NCBI GenBank assembly: GCA_964616985.1
Contig: CAZTVF010000183.1
Coordinates: 1 to 6,754 of the forward strand
From: CAZTVF01 sp964616985
Lineage (GTDB): Bacteria > Planctomycetota > Phycisphaerae > SM23-33
DNA length: 6,754 nucleotides
Direction: 5' to 3'
Shown here: positions 1 to 5,620 of the stretch, one piece after another
Layout of the letters: each line of letters starts with the position of its first letter
Numbering within the stretch: the first letter of the stretch is position 1
The notes under the pieces: model-generated
Database searches by the model: none
What the model was told of the DNA's origin: nothing
Seen by the model: only the letters and a program-made list of their open reading frames with translations
Made by a program: the position numbers and the translations under genes

Positions 1-53
1 GTTCAAAATCATAACCAATTAGAGTTATTCGAGTTATAACCGGACACTAGTGG

Positions 54-87
54 TCATTTGTCATTGGTCATTCCCGCCGAAGGCGGG
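54..87 (-). repeat. Heptamer array plus CCCGCC/GGCGGG hairpin at the 3' end of the transporter gene
   Basis: On the plus strand, three 7-base units (TCATTTG, TCATTGG, TCATTCC; 54-74) run into the hairpin CCCGCC-GAA-GGCGGG (73-87). The stop codon of the transporter (54-56) falls inside the array. The same composite, hairpin then heptamers in the same orientation relative to the gene, follows the nitroreductase gene at 5621-5661. Confidence 0.75.
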
Positions 88-1256
88 GCTTGGCCAGGTC
101 GGTTGCGGACGAAGAGCACGCAACCGGCGAGGCCGATCCCGGCTGCGGCGACCAACCCCGGCCAGAAGGTGTGGAACAGGTCCATGCTGAGCCCACCGAG
201 GGCCGGGCCCACCAGGCCCGAAATGCCCTGGGCGAAAAGCACCATCGCGTAGATCGTCCCCACGCGGTTGGGGCCGTACAGGTGGGCCACCTCGGCCGGG
301 TATACCCCGAAGTTGCCGCCGTAACAGAAACCCACCACCGCCGCCCCCGCCAGCAAGGCCACGCTGTGCCCGCCGGCCAGCATGATGGCCCCGGCGGCGA
401 TGCCCATGGCCCCCAGTTGAATCGCGATGACGCGGCGGCCGATGCGGTCGTAGAACACGCCCCACAGCACCCGCCCGGCCGCGTTGCCGACGGCCAGCAC
501 ACTCACCGACAATGCCGCGACGGCCGCGGTGTTGCCCATGGAGGCCGCGATGGACTTGAGATTCCCCACCACCGCCAACCCCGGCGCCGTGCCGCAGAAC
601 ATGCCCGCAAACAGCAGCCAGAACCGCCGGTCCTTCAGGGCCGACGGCGCCCCGGCCAGCGGGGCCGACGTGTCGGCATGCGCCTCCGTCGGGGGCACCA
701 GCAGGAGCAGGCCCATCAGGAGGATGGCCGGGCCGTACAGGGCCCCGACGATGCCGAAGATGTCCAGCACCGCCCAGTGCCGCGCCAGCAGCGCCTCCAC
801 GATCGCCGACAGCATCACCGCCCCGGCGCCGTACCCCGCCACCGCGATGCCGCACACCAGGCCCTTATTCCGCGGGAACCATTTCACCGCTGTCGCCAGC
901 GGGCACACGTATCCGCACGCGATGCCCAGGCCCCCCACCACGCCCACCGACAGCCACAGCAGCACGGCGTTGCCGCCCCACCGCCACGCGCCCAGGTACG
1001 CGCAGGCCACCAGCACGGCGCTGGCGATCGCCAGGGGCCTGGGGCCCCAGCGATCCTGCAGCCGCCCCGGCACCATGGCCGTGAACGAGAACACGCACAC
1101 GCACGTGCCGAAGATGATCTGTGTGGTCGTGGCGCTGTATCCGAACGCCTGGCGCAGCGACGGCACAAACGCACTCCAGGCATAGATGCCGCCCAGGCAC
1201 ACCTGCATGATCACCGCCGCGGCCATCACAATGTATTTCTTCACACCATCGCGCAT
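54..1256 (-). CDS. MFS transporter, OFA (oxalate/formate antiporter-like) family
   Basis: This is a 400-residue inner-membrane protein with about twelve hydrophobic segments (roughly residues 8-30, 44-62, 74-92, 96-115, 134-156, 163-188, 211-230, 243-265, 276-295, 299-318, 332-355, 364-384), the usual length and topology for the major facilitator superfamily. GGIYAWSAF (22-30) near the N-terminus and the GYVCPLATAVKWFPRNKGL stretch (115-133) are typical of the OFA branch. MFS motif A appears as GRLQDRWGPRP (64-74) and again after the central loop as GVFYDRIGRR (266-275). OFA members exchange small carboxylates such as oxalate and formate; the substrate here cannot be read from the sequence. 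ATG at 1256 is the first Met and gives a normal N-terminus, but no Shine-Dalgarno is visible; a TATACT box lies just upstream. The C-terminal tail, about PPSAGMTNDK, is encoded by an intergenic-type repeat and is probably not conserved. Family call firm, substrate unknown. Confidence 0.9.
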   Translation of the reverse strand: MRDGVKKYIVMAAAVIMQVCLGGIYAWSAFVPSLRQAFGYSATTTQIIFGTCVCVFSFTAMVPGRLQDRWGPRPLAIASAVLVACAYLGAWRWGGNAVLLWLSVGVVGGLGIACGYVCPLATAVKWFPRNKGLVCGIAVAGYGAGAVMLSAIVEALLARHWAVLDIFGIVGALYGPAILLMGLLLLVPPTEAHADTSAPLAGAPSALKDRRFWLLFAGMFCGTAPGLAVVGNLKSIAASMGNTAAVAALSVSVLAVGNAAGRVLWGVFYDRIGRRVIAIQLGAMGIAAGAIMLAGGHSVALLAGAAVVGFCYGGNFGVYPAEVAHLYGPNRVGTIYAMVLFAQGISGLVGPALGGLSMDLFHTFWPGLVAAAGIGLAGCVLFVRNRPGQAPPSAGMTNDK

Positions 1257-1263
1257 CGTGGGA

Positions 1264-1269
1264 AGTATA
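1264..1269 (-). promoter_or_regulatory. Possible -10 box of the MFS gene
   Basis: TATACT on the minus strand (5/6 match to the bacterial -10 consensus) ends 7 bases before the ATG at 1256. If used, transcription would start at or next to the start codon, giving a leaderless or nearly leaderless mRNA, which fits the lack of a Shine-Dalgarno. No good -35 hexamer is seen 16-18 bases upstream, so this is tentative. Confidence 0.3.
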
Positions 1270-1296
1270 CGGGAACGGGTGAGAGAGTGGGATAGA

Positions 1297-1322
1297 GGTG
1301 GCGGCCTTCCCAGGCCGTCACC
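1297..1322. repeat. GGCGGCCT-type palindromic repeat, copy 1
   Basis: An 11-base stem (GGTGGCGGCCT at 1297-1307, AGGCCGTCACC at 1312-1322, one G-T pair) with loop TCCC. It sits in the 109-base gap between the photolyase stop and the transporter start. No T-run follows on the minus strand, so it does not look like an intrinsic terminator. Related copies occur at 2758-2777, 2799-2818 and 3880-3907. Confidence 0.75.
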
Positions 1323-1365
1323 CGGTTTTGCGCAATGTCTCCGCGAAGCCTCTGCCCACCGGCGA

Positions 1366-2739
1366 CTAACGAGCCCACTTCTTGAGATAGAGCCCCATGT
1401 CGAACTTGCGCTCCAGCCCGGCGGCGTTCATGTAGCGGACCGTGCCGAAGATGGGCCGCTCGCCCCAGGGGCGGTCGTGCAGGCCGAACAGCCAGGCGAC
1501 GTTGGCGTACCCGTTGGGGTCGCGGCCGTCGATGAAATACTTGTTGTTCAGGTGCAGCGTCCGCTCGAACGCCTCGCGCGGGCGGGGCGACCATTCGATG
1601 ATCTTCTTGCCCCAGTACATCCGCATGTACCCGTGCATCTTGCCCGTCTGCACCATCTCGCGCATGCAGGCGTTCCAGTAGGCGTCGCCGGTGGCCGCGG
1701 CCTCCAGTTCGGCCAGCGAGTAGGTCACCGCCCTGCGGTCGCGGGCGTGCCGCGACAGCGTCCGCTTCGCCCACGCCGGCAGGCAGCGGTGCGAGTCGTA
1801 ATGCGGGTTGTAGTGCGTGAAGTTGATCGACAGCTCGCGCCGCACGATCAACTCCTCGAGGAAGTCGGCCTTCGCCTCTTCCCCCGCCGCGGATGCATCG
1901 CGGGCCCCCAGGGCGATCTCGATGGGCGAGACCTGCCCGAAGTGCAGGTACGGGCTCATGTCCGACTGCAGGTCCTGCGAGGGGTCGCTGTGCCGGGTGT
2001 CGTAGTATTGCAGCCTGCGGGCGAGGAACTCTCTCAGCCGCCGCCTCGCCTCAGCCCGTCCGCCCTTGAAAACACCGCTGGGCGGCACGCTGCGGTCGAT
2101 CTTGAGCCCCGCCAGCGCCGCCGGCACGTCCGAGATATCCAGCGACGACATCGCCAGGCCCAGCGAGTCCCGCCTCAGGCGCCGCGGCCGCAGCGGCTGG
2201 AGGTACTCCCCCAGCAGCCGCGTGATCTTCGGCCGCAGAGTCGCCGCCGACCATTCATCCTTCGCCGAGGCGGTTTCGACGGGCACGACGACGTCGCTCT
2301 CGACCTGGACGACGCGGCACGGCGAGCGGTCGGCCATCTCGCGTCGCCACTGCCGCTGGATCCGCAGGTAGCCGCGATCCGTCACGACCATCGCCGCATC
2401 GGCGGCCAGTTCCAGCGCCGCCAGCGGCGGCGACTGTCGACGGACGACCAACTGCACGCCGCGGGCGGCCAGTTCTTGCTGCGTCCCGGCCAGGCCCTCG
2501 AGCATGAACGCGTAGTGTCGCCAGTTGGCGTCGGGGAAGCCGTCGGTCAGGCCGAAACACGCCACCACCGGCAGGCGGAGGCGATTGGCCTCGTCGATGG
2601 CGAATTCCAGCGCGTGGTTCCACGCCGCCCGCTGCGACGCCTGCATCCAATACAGGACATAGCGGCCGGGACGGGTCGCACGGGCGCTGAGGTCGGTCAG
2701 TCGCGTATCATCGATGGGCGGAATCTTCACGAGTGCCAT
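1366..2739 (-). CDS. phr: Class II CPD photolyase (deoxyribodipyrimidine photo-lyase)
   Basis: This 457-residue flavoenzyme should use blue or near-UV light to split cyclobutane pyrimidine dimers in DNA, with reduced FAD as electron donor. The N-terminal alpha/beta domain (about 27-150) begins with the class II signature YWMQASQRAAWNHALE. The helical FAD domain (about 225-450) shows MSPYLHFGQVSP (261-272), RRELSINF (300-307), TGKMHGYMRMYWGKK (365-379), NNKYFIDGRDPNGY (398-411) and HDRPW (421-425), all characteristic of class II rather than class I enzymes. Trp355, Trp376 and Trp383 have the 21- and 7-residue spacings I recall for the electron-transfer tryptophans of the Methanosarcina mazei class II enzyme. 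Length is normal and no lesion is seen. ATG at 2739 is chosen because it gives the usual N-terminal length; a weak AAGAG lies 5 bases upstream. It is divergent from the methyltransferase gene. Function firm. Confidence 0.96.
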   Translation of the reverse strand: MALVKIPPIDDTRLTDLSARATRPGRYVLYWMQASQRAAWNHALEFAIDEANRLRLPVVACFGLTDGFPDANWRHYAFMLEGLAGTQQELAARGVQLVVRRQSPPLAALELAADAAMVVTDRGYLRIQRQWRREMADRSPCRVVQVESDVVVPVETASAKDEWSAATLRPKITRLLGEYLQPLRPRRLRRDSLGLAMSSLDISDVPAALAGLKIDRSVPPSGVFKGGRAEARRRLREFLARRLQYYDTRHSDPSQDLQSDMSPYLHFGQVSPIEIALGARDASAAGEEAKADFLEELIVRRELSINFTHYNPHYDSHRCLPAWAKRTLSRHARDRRAVTYSLAELEAAATGDAYWNACMREMVQTGKMHGYMRMYWGKKIIEWSPRPREAFERTLHLNNKYFIDGRDPNGYANVAWLFGLHDRPWGERPIFGTVRYMNAAGLERKFDMGLYLKKWAR

Positions 2740-2757
2740 CCAAGCTCTTGGGTGAAT

Positions 2758-2777
2758 GGCGGCCTTCCCAGGCCGCC
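2758..2777. repeat. GGCGGCCT-type palindromic repeat, copy 2 (inverted pair, left member)
   Basis: GGCGGCCT (2758-2765), loop TCCC, AGGCCGCC (2770-2777): an 8-base perfect hairpin starting 19 bases upstream of the photolyase start codon. With flanks (2756-2780) it is the reverse complement of the copy at 2796-2820 in 23 of 25 positions, so the two can also pair with each other into a longer hairpin. Confidence 0.8.
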
Positions 2778-2798
2778 GCCTATGGCGTCATCAGGGGC

Positions 2799-2818
2799 GG
2801 CGGCCTGGGCAGGCCGCC
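2799..2818. repeat. GGCGGCCT-type palindromic repeat, copy 3 (inverted pair, right member)
   Basis: GGCGGCCT (2799-2806), loop GGGC, AGGCCGCC (2811-2818). It lies in opposite orientation to copy 2 across a 15-base spacer (2781-2795). The paired arrangement resembles the bipartite REP units (BIMEs) of other bacteria and occupies the photolyase leader or promoter side of the divergent gap. Confidence 0.8.
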
Positions 2819-2907
2819 ACCCTTCATATCACGAGTGCAGCGTACCATAGATTCTATCGGCGATTCGGCCGCACGGCGTTCATCCTTCGCCCGACGCGTG
2901 TGCGTCC

Positions 2908-2913
2908 TACAAT
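2908..2913 (+). promoter_or_regulatory. Possible -10 box of the methyltransferase gene
   Basis: TACAAT (5/6 match to TATAAT) lies 34 bases before the ATG at 2948. A start of transcription near 2920 would leave a leader of about 28 bases with the AGGA ribosome site. The best upstream hexamer is TTCGCC at 2886-2891 (16-base spacing), a poor -35. Tentative. Confidence 0.3.
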
Positions 2914-2947
2914 GACCCGAACGGCGAGCACGATGTCAGGACCCACT

Positions 2948-3856
2948 ATGAAAGCCGAGTCAAAAGAAGAAGTGCGTGTGAAGTGTACGGCCTGCGGGCG
3001 GATCGGGCGGCGGCGGCACCTGGCCATCGTCCCCGGCGAACGCGGGCTCTATTGCCTGCTGCGTTGCCCGCGGTGCGGCCTGGTGATGATGGACCCCACG
3101 CCCCAGCCGCAGGAAGGTTTCTACACCATGCGACAGCGGGACTGGCTGTCGTCGCCGCGGGCGAGGCTGGCGCGGCTGCAGAACGCCCGCCCGCTGGTGG
3201 AACACCTGCTGCACCATTTTCCCCCGCCGGCGCGGGTGCTCGATTACCACGGCGGGCATGGCGAGCTCATCGAGACCGTCTCCAAGCTTGGCTACCAGTG
3301 CACCGCGGTCGAGCCCTCCGAAACCGGCCGCCGCAACCTCGCCCAGTACGGGCCGCTGGTGCACCAGTACGCCGAGCTGAGCCACCTGCCGCCCGACGTC
3401 GAGCCGTTTGACGTCATCGTGCTCGAAGGCGTCCTTCCCCACGAGGCGGACCCCTTCCGCACGCTGGTGAACCTCGTGGCACGCCTGCGGGTGGGCGGAA
3501 GGCTGCTGGTGGGCCTCACCGCCAACCGCGGCCGAAAGATCGCCCTGCCGGCCTCGCTGTCGTGGCGGGTGAGCATGCTGGGGCCGCGGATCTGGGCCAG
3601 CCGCAACGACGACCTGCCGGCCTACTACGCGTTCTCTTCGCAGAGCGTCGAGATGATGCTCAGGCGAGCCGGGCTGGGCGACGTGCGGATCGAATCGCAC
3701 CCCGCGGTCATCGTGCGAAACTCGCTGCGGGATCGCCTTCGCCACGTGCTGGCCGGGCCCGTCGCCATCGCCACGCGCGACCGCCTCGACCTCCGCACGC
3801 ACATCCTGGCCACCGCCACCCTGCGCCGCGCGCCCATGCTCGACGTCGCCGCGTAA
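2948..3856 (+). CDS. Zinc-ribbon class I SAM-dependent methyltransferase
   Basis: This 302-residue, probably cytoplasmic protein starts with a four-cysteine zinc ribbon (Cys13-x2-Cys16 and Cys40-x2-Cys43), followed by a Rossmann-type methyltransferase domain. Motif I is ARVLDYHGGHGEL (95-107), where Asp99 and the glycines 102, 103 and 105 stand for the usual D-x-G-x-G-x-G. The acidic residue ending strand 2 is Glu122 (TAVEPS), and FDVIVLEGVLPHEADP (154-169) matches the post-motif stretch of the Methyltransf_23/11 type. A late AFSSQSVEMMLRRAGL stretch (228-243) is also usual in that group. The ribbon-plus-methyltransferase layout is common among enzymes modifying sugars, lipids or polyketide-like substrates; the acceptor cannot be told here. 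ATG at 2948 is chosen over in-frame ATGs at 2912 and 2933 because AGGA (2938-2941) lies 6 bases ahead of it and the longer reading frame runs into the repeats. Fold call firm, substrate unknown. Confidence 0.85.
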   Translation: MKAESKEEVRVKCTACGRIGRRRHLAIVPGERGLYCLLRCPRCGLVMMDPTPQPQEGFYTMRQRDWLSSPRARLARLQNARPLVEHLLHHFPPPARVLDYHGGHGELIETVSKLGYQCTAVEPSETGRRNLAQYGPLVHQYAELSHLPPDVEPFDVIVLEGVLPHEADPFRTLVNLVARLRVGGRLLVGLTANRGRKIALPASLSWRVSMLGPRIWASRNDDLPAYYAFSSQSVEMMLRRAGLGDVRIESHPAVIVRNSLRDRLRHVLAGPVAIATRDRLDLRTHILATATLRRAPMLDVAA

Positions 3857-3879
3857 GGGGCATTCCATTGATCGACGGC

Positions 3880-3907
3880 GGGTGGCGGCCTTGGAAGGCC
3901 GCCACCC
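3880..3907. repeat. GGCGGCCT-type palindromic repeat, copy 4
   Basis: GGGTGGCGGCCTT (3880-3892) and AAGGCCGCCACCC (3895-3907) are perfect 13-base inverted arms around GG, the most complete copy of this family in the window. It starts 23 bases after the methyltransferase stop codon. No T-run follows, so a role as a simple intrinsic terminator is not supported, although it could stabilise the 3' end of the mRNA. Confidence 0.8.
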
Positions 3908-3950
3908 CTCGTACTTGTGCAGCCCGTCCCGCAGGGCGATCGCATGTAGA

Positions 3951-4058
3951 GTGGCGCGGGCGTCCCGCCCGCGAGTACCGAGGGCGTCTCGCCCTCGGAA
4001 TGTGTGGTTTCCGCGGCCGGGACGGCCGCGGCACTCGCGGGCAAGATGCCCGCGCCAC
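3951..4058. repeat. Four-hairpin nested inverted-repeat element
   Basis: Four hairpins lie in a row: 3955-3973 (7-base stem CGCGGGC, loop GTCCC), 3978-3998 (8-base stem CCGAGGGC, loop GTCTC), 4011-4031 (8-base stem CCGCGGCC, loop GGGAC) and 4036-4054 (7-base stem CGCGGGC, loop AAGAT). All loops are 5 bases. The first and last hairpins with their flanks (3951-3976 and 4033-4058) are near-identical inverted copies of each other. Read outward-in, the loops fit RTCYY on opposite strands. Confidence 0.8.
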
Positions 4059-4125
4059 TGGCAAAGCCGCACATCGGTTGCCCTGTAGCCCGCCGCCGGC
4101 GGCCTTCCCTTCGCCCGTCACGTTG

Positions 4126-4134
4126 TGCTATACT
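4126..4134 (+). promoter_or_regulatory. Extended -10 promoter element of the aldo/keto reductase gene
   Basis: TGCTATACT contains an extended -10 TG followed by TATACT (5/6 consensus) at 4129-4134. A transcript from about 4141 would have a leader of about 35 bases carrying GAGGA (4161-4165) ahead of the ATG at 4176. No convincing -35 is seen, which an extended -10 can tolerate. Confidence 0.45.
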
Positions 4135-4175
4135 CGCCGGACCGGCCGATACCCGGCCGAGAGGAAACACCACGA

Positions 4176-5261
4176 ATGCTTTGTAAACCGTATGGCAAGA
4201 CAGGCAAGATGATTTCGGTGATCAGCGCGGGCGGCATGCGATTCGCCAACCCGCAGGATGTTGACGGCAGCGCACTGACGCTGCTGCGAGCCTACGAACT
4301 GGGCGTCAATTACTTCGACACCGCCCCGGGCTACTGTGGCGACAAGAGCGAAGAGATCACCGGCACGGCCGTGCGGCAGATGAAAAAGGGCACGTTCTAC
4401 GTCTCCACCAAGACCTTCGCCGACAGTGAGCAGAAGCTCTTCACCGAGTTGGAGCGGTCGATCCAGCGGCTGAACGTCGACAAGATCGACTTCTACCACA
4501 TCTGGTGCATCACCTCGATGGAGGTGTGGAAGGCCCGTCAGGGCGGCGTGAAGGCGGCGCTGAAGGCCAAGGAGCAGGGCCTCATCGAGCACGTGTGCGT
4601 CTCCTCGCACATGCCGGGCGAAGAGCTGGCCGAGATCCTCAAGGAAGGCTGGTTCGACGGCGTGACGCTGGGCTACTGCGCGATCAACTTCCCCTACCGC
4701 CAGGCGGCCGTTGACCTCGCCGGCAAGATGGGGCTGGGCGTGATCGCGATGAACCCGCTGGGCGGCGGGCTGATCCCGCAGAACGCCCAGCGCTTCGACT
4801 TCATCCGCAGCCCCGGCGACGCCGACGTCGTGCAGGCGGCCCTGCGGTTCAACACCTCCAACCCGCACCTGACCAGCTCGCTGGTGGGCTTCTCCAATCC
4901 CCAGCACGTCGAGCAGTCGGTCGCGGCGGTGAAGGATTTCCAGCCCTGCCCGCCGGCGCACTTCGACGCGCTTCGCGGCCGCATCGTCGAGCAGTTCAAC
5001 GGCCTGTGCACCGGCTGCGGGTACTGCATGCCCTGCCCCAAGGGCATCGAAGTGCCCAAGATGATGGACGCGTTCAACATGCGGGTGCTGATGGGCGAGG
5101 ACGACAATCACATCATCAACCGCCTCAAGTGGCACTGGGGCCAGACGCCCGACAAGGCCGCCGCCTGCACCCTCTGTGGCGCCTGCGAAAGCCGCTGCAC
5201 CCAGCACCTGCCCATCCGCGACCGCATGAAGGCCATCGGCGCGATCAAGGTGCAAAAGTAA
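4176..5261 (+). CDS. Aldo/keto reductase with C-terminal 4Fe-4S ferredoxin-like domain
   Basis: This 361-residue protein has an NADPH-type aldo/keto reductase barrel (about 1-255) followed by a cysteine-rich iron-sulfur domain (about 265-350). In the barrel, Asp48 and Tyr53 (YFDTAPGY) and Lys79 (VSTK) match the catalytic Asp, Tyr and Lys of the family. The usual catalytic His, at the end of D-[YF]-Y-x-x-H, is Trp110 here (DFYHIW), with a His two residues earlier. The tail carries Cys278, 281, 284 and 287 (CTGCGYCMPCP) and Cys331, 334, 337 and 341, a pattern suited to two [4Fe-4S] clusters and known from Fe-S-containing aldo/keto reductases of anaerobes and planctomycetes. It may pass electrons between a ferredoxin-like carrier and an organic substrate; the substrate is unknown. 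ATG at 4176 is preferred over an in-frame GTG at 4125, because GAGGA lies 10 bases upstream and the earlier codon overlaps the likely promoter. Family call firm. Confidence 0.93.
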   Translation: MLCKPYGKTGKMISVISAGGMRFANPQDVDGSALTLLRAYELGVNYFDTAPGYCGDKSEEITGTAVRQMKKGTFYVSTKTFADSEQKLFTELERSIQRLNVDKIDFYHIWCITSMEVWKARQGGVKAALKAKEQGLIEHVCVSSHMPGEELAEILKEGWFDGVTLGYCAINFPYRQAAVDLAGKMGLGVIAMNPLGGGLIPQNAQRFDFIRSPGDADVVQAALRFNTSNPHLTSSLVGFSNPQHVEQSVAAVKDFQPCPPAHFDALRGRIVEQFNGLCTGCGYCMPCPKGIEVPKMMDAFNMRVLMGEDDNHIINRLKWHWGQTPDKAAACTLCGACESRCTQHLPIRDRMKAIGAIKVQK

Positions 5262-5262
5262 G

Positions 5263-5290
5263 GTCGTAGGTCGTAGGCAGTAGGTCGTAG
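5263..5290. repeat. GTCGTAG heptamer tandem array
   Basis: Four 7-base units, GTCGTAG, GTCGTAG, GCAGTAG and GTCGTAG, begin one base after the TAA of the aldo/keto reductase gene. The period is exactly 7 with two changes in the third unit. Confidence 0.85.
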
Positions 5291-5296
5291 GGAAGA

Positions 5297-5320
5297 GAAG
5301 AAGAAGAAGAAGAAGAAGAG
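5297..5320. repeat. GAA trinucleotide microsatellite
   Basis: Seven GAA units followed by GAG form a pure purine tract on the plus strand, directly after the heptamer array. Such a tract may vary in length by replication slippage. It lies outside any gene. Confidence 0.9.
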
Positions 5321-5339
5321 CCAAGACCGACGCAACGCG

Positions 5340-5584
5340 CGGTGCCACCCCCAAACTCGTTTGGGGGTGAGAACACCCACCAACTCCCGTAGCATTTCAC
5401 CAATCCCCAGGCATGGTCACTTCAGTGACCTGCCTACGGCAGGCAAGCCCATGCACCCGGACGATCCACGTAGCCACGACCGCCATCCCCGATCCGGGAG
5501 ATGAACTCGATCGAATTGGCCGAGGCACGCCAACGGACTTTGTGGTCGTCCTCTCACCCCCAAACAAGTTTGGGGGTGGCACCG
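5340..5584. mobile_element. Possible MITE-like element with 33-base terminal inverted repeats
   Basis: The ends 5340-5372 and 5552-5584 are inverted repeats of 33 bases with one mismatch; the outer 17 are perfect and include GGTGCCACCCCCAAAC. Each end is also a hairpin by itself (11-base stem CACCCCCAAAC with a 2-base loop, at 5346-5369 and 5555-5578). The 179-base interior encodes no transposase and contains the hairpin GGTCAC-TTCA-GTGACC (5415-5430) and TGCCT-ACGGC-AGGCA (5431-5445). I see no clear target-site duplication, so two independent insertions of a palindromic repeat in opposite orientation is the alternative. Confidence 0.45.
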
Positions 5585-5620
5585 ACTTGTCGGATTCCAA
5601 GTTCGTCCATTCGGCCTGGG

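Larger units (their letters stand above)
3857..4175. other. 319-base intergenic region of palindromic repeats
   Basis: There is no credible gene between the methyltransferase and the aldo/keto reductase. The stretch holds a GGCGGCCT hairpin (3880-3907), a four-hairpin nested inverted element (3951-4058), the 12-base palindrome GCCGCCGGCGGC (4092-4103) running into CGGCGGCCTTCCC (4097-4109, which matches the left half of the GGCGGCCT repeat), and the probable promoter of the downstream gene. Open frames across it translate into Arg/Pro/Ala-rich repetitive peptides, as expected from GC-rich repeats. Confidence 0.8.

Noticed and set aside
1..53. AT-richer left edge with GAGTTATTC/GAGTTATAA repeats and the palindromes GTTATAAC and CACTAGTG
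   Set aside because: Too short and too close to the window edge to call a promoter, terminator or attachment site.
90..1295. Plus-strand open frame of 401 codons opposite the transporter
   Set aside because: The composition is His/Gln/Arg-rich without hydrophobic core patterns; it is a shadow of the transporter gene.
1186..2850. Plus-strand open frame of 554 codons opposite the photolyase
   Set aside because: It is Arg/Pro/His-rich with no domain, and the minus strand encodes an intact, well-recognised photolyase over the same bases. Long antisense open frames are expected at this GC content.
2756..2947. Longer N-terminus for the methyltransferase
   Set aside because: The extension is read through a hairpin repeat and past the likely -10 box; AGGA is placed correctly only for the ATG at 2948.
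3880..3907. Rho-independent terminator of the methyltransferase gene
   Set aside because: The stem is strong but no T-run follows, and the same hairpin also occurs upstream of genes, so it fits a repeat better.
3951..4058. CRISPR array
   Set aside because: The units are inverted hairpins, not direct repeats with unique spacers of constant length, and no cas gene is present.
4128..5354. Minus-strand open frame of 408 codons opposite the aldo/keto reductase
   Set aside because: The aldo/keto reductase frame has clear family motifs and a ribosome site. The antisense product has no recognisable domain and starts in the repeats, including a run of Leu from the GAA tract.
5340..5584. Remnant of a transposase gene inside the inverted repeats
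   Set aside because: No frame of the interior shows a transposase motif, and stop codons interrupt the frames; only non-coding mobility remains possible.
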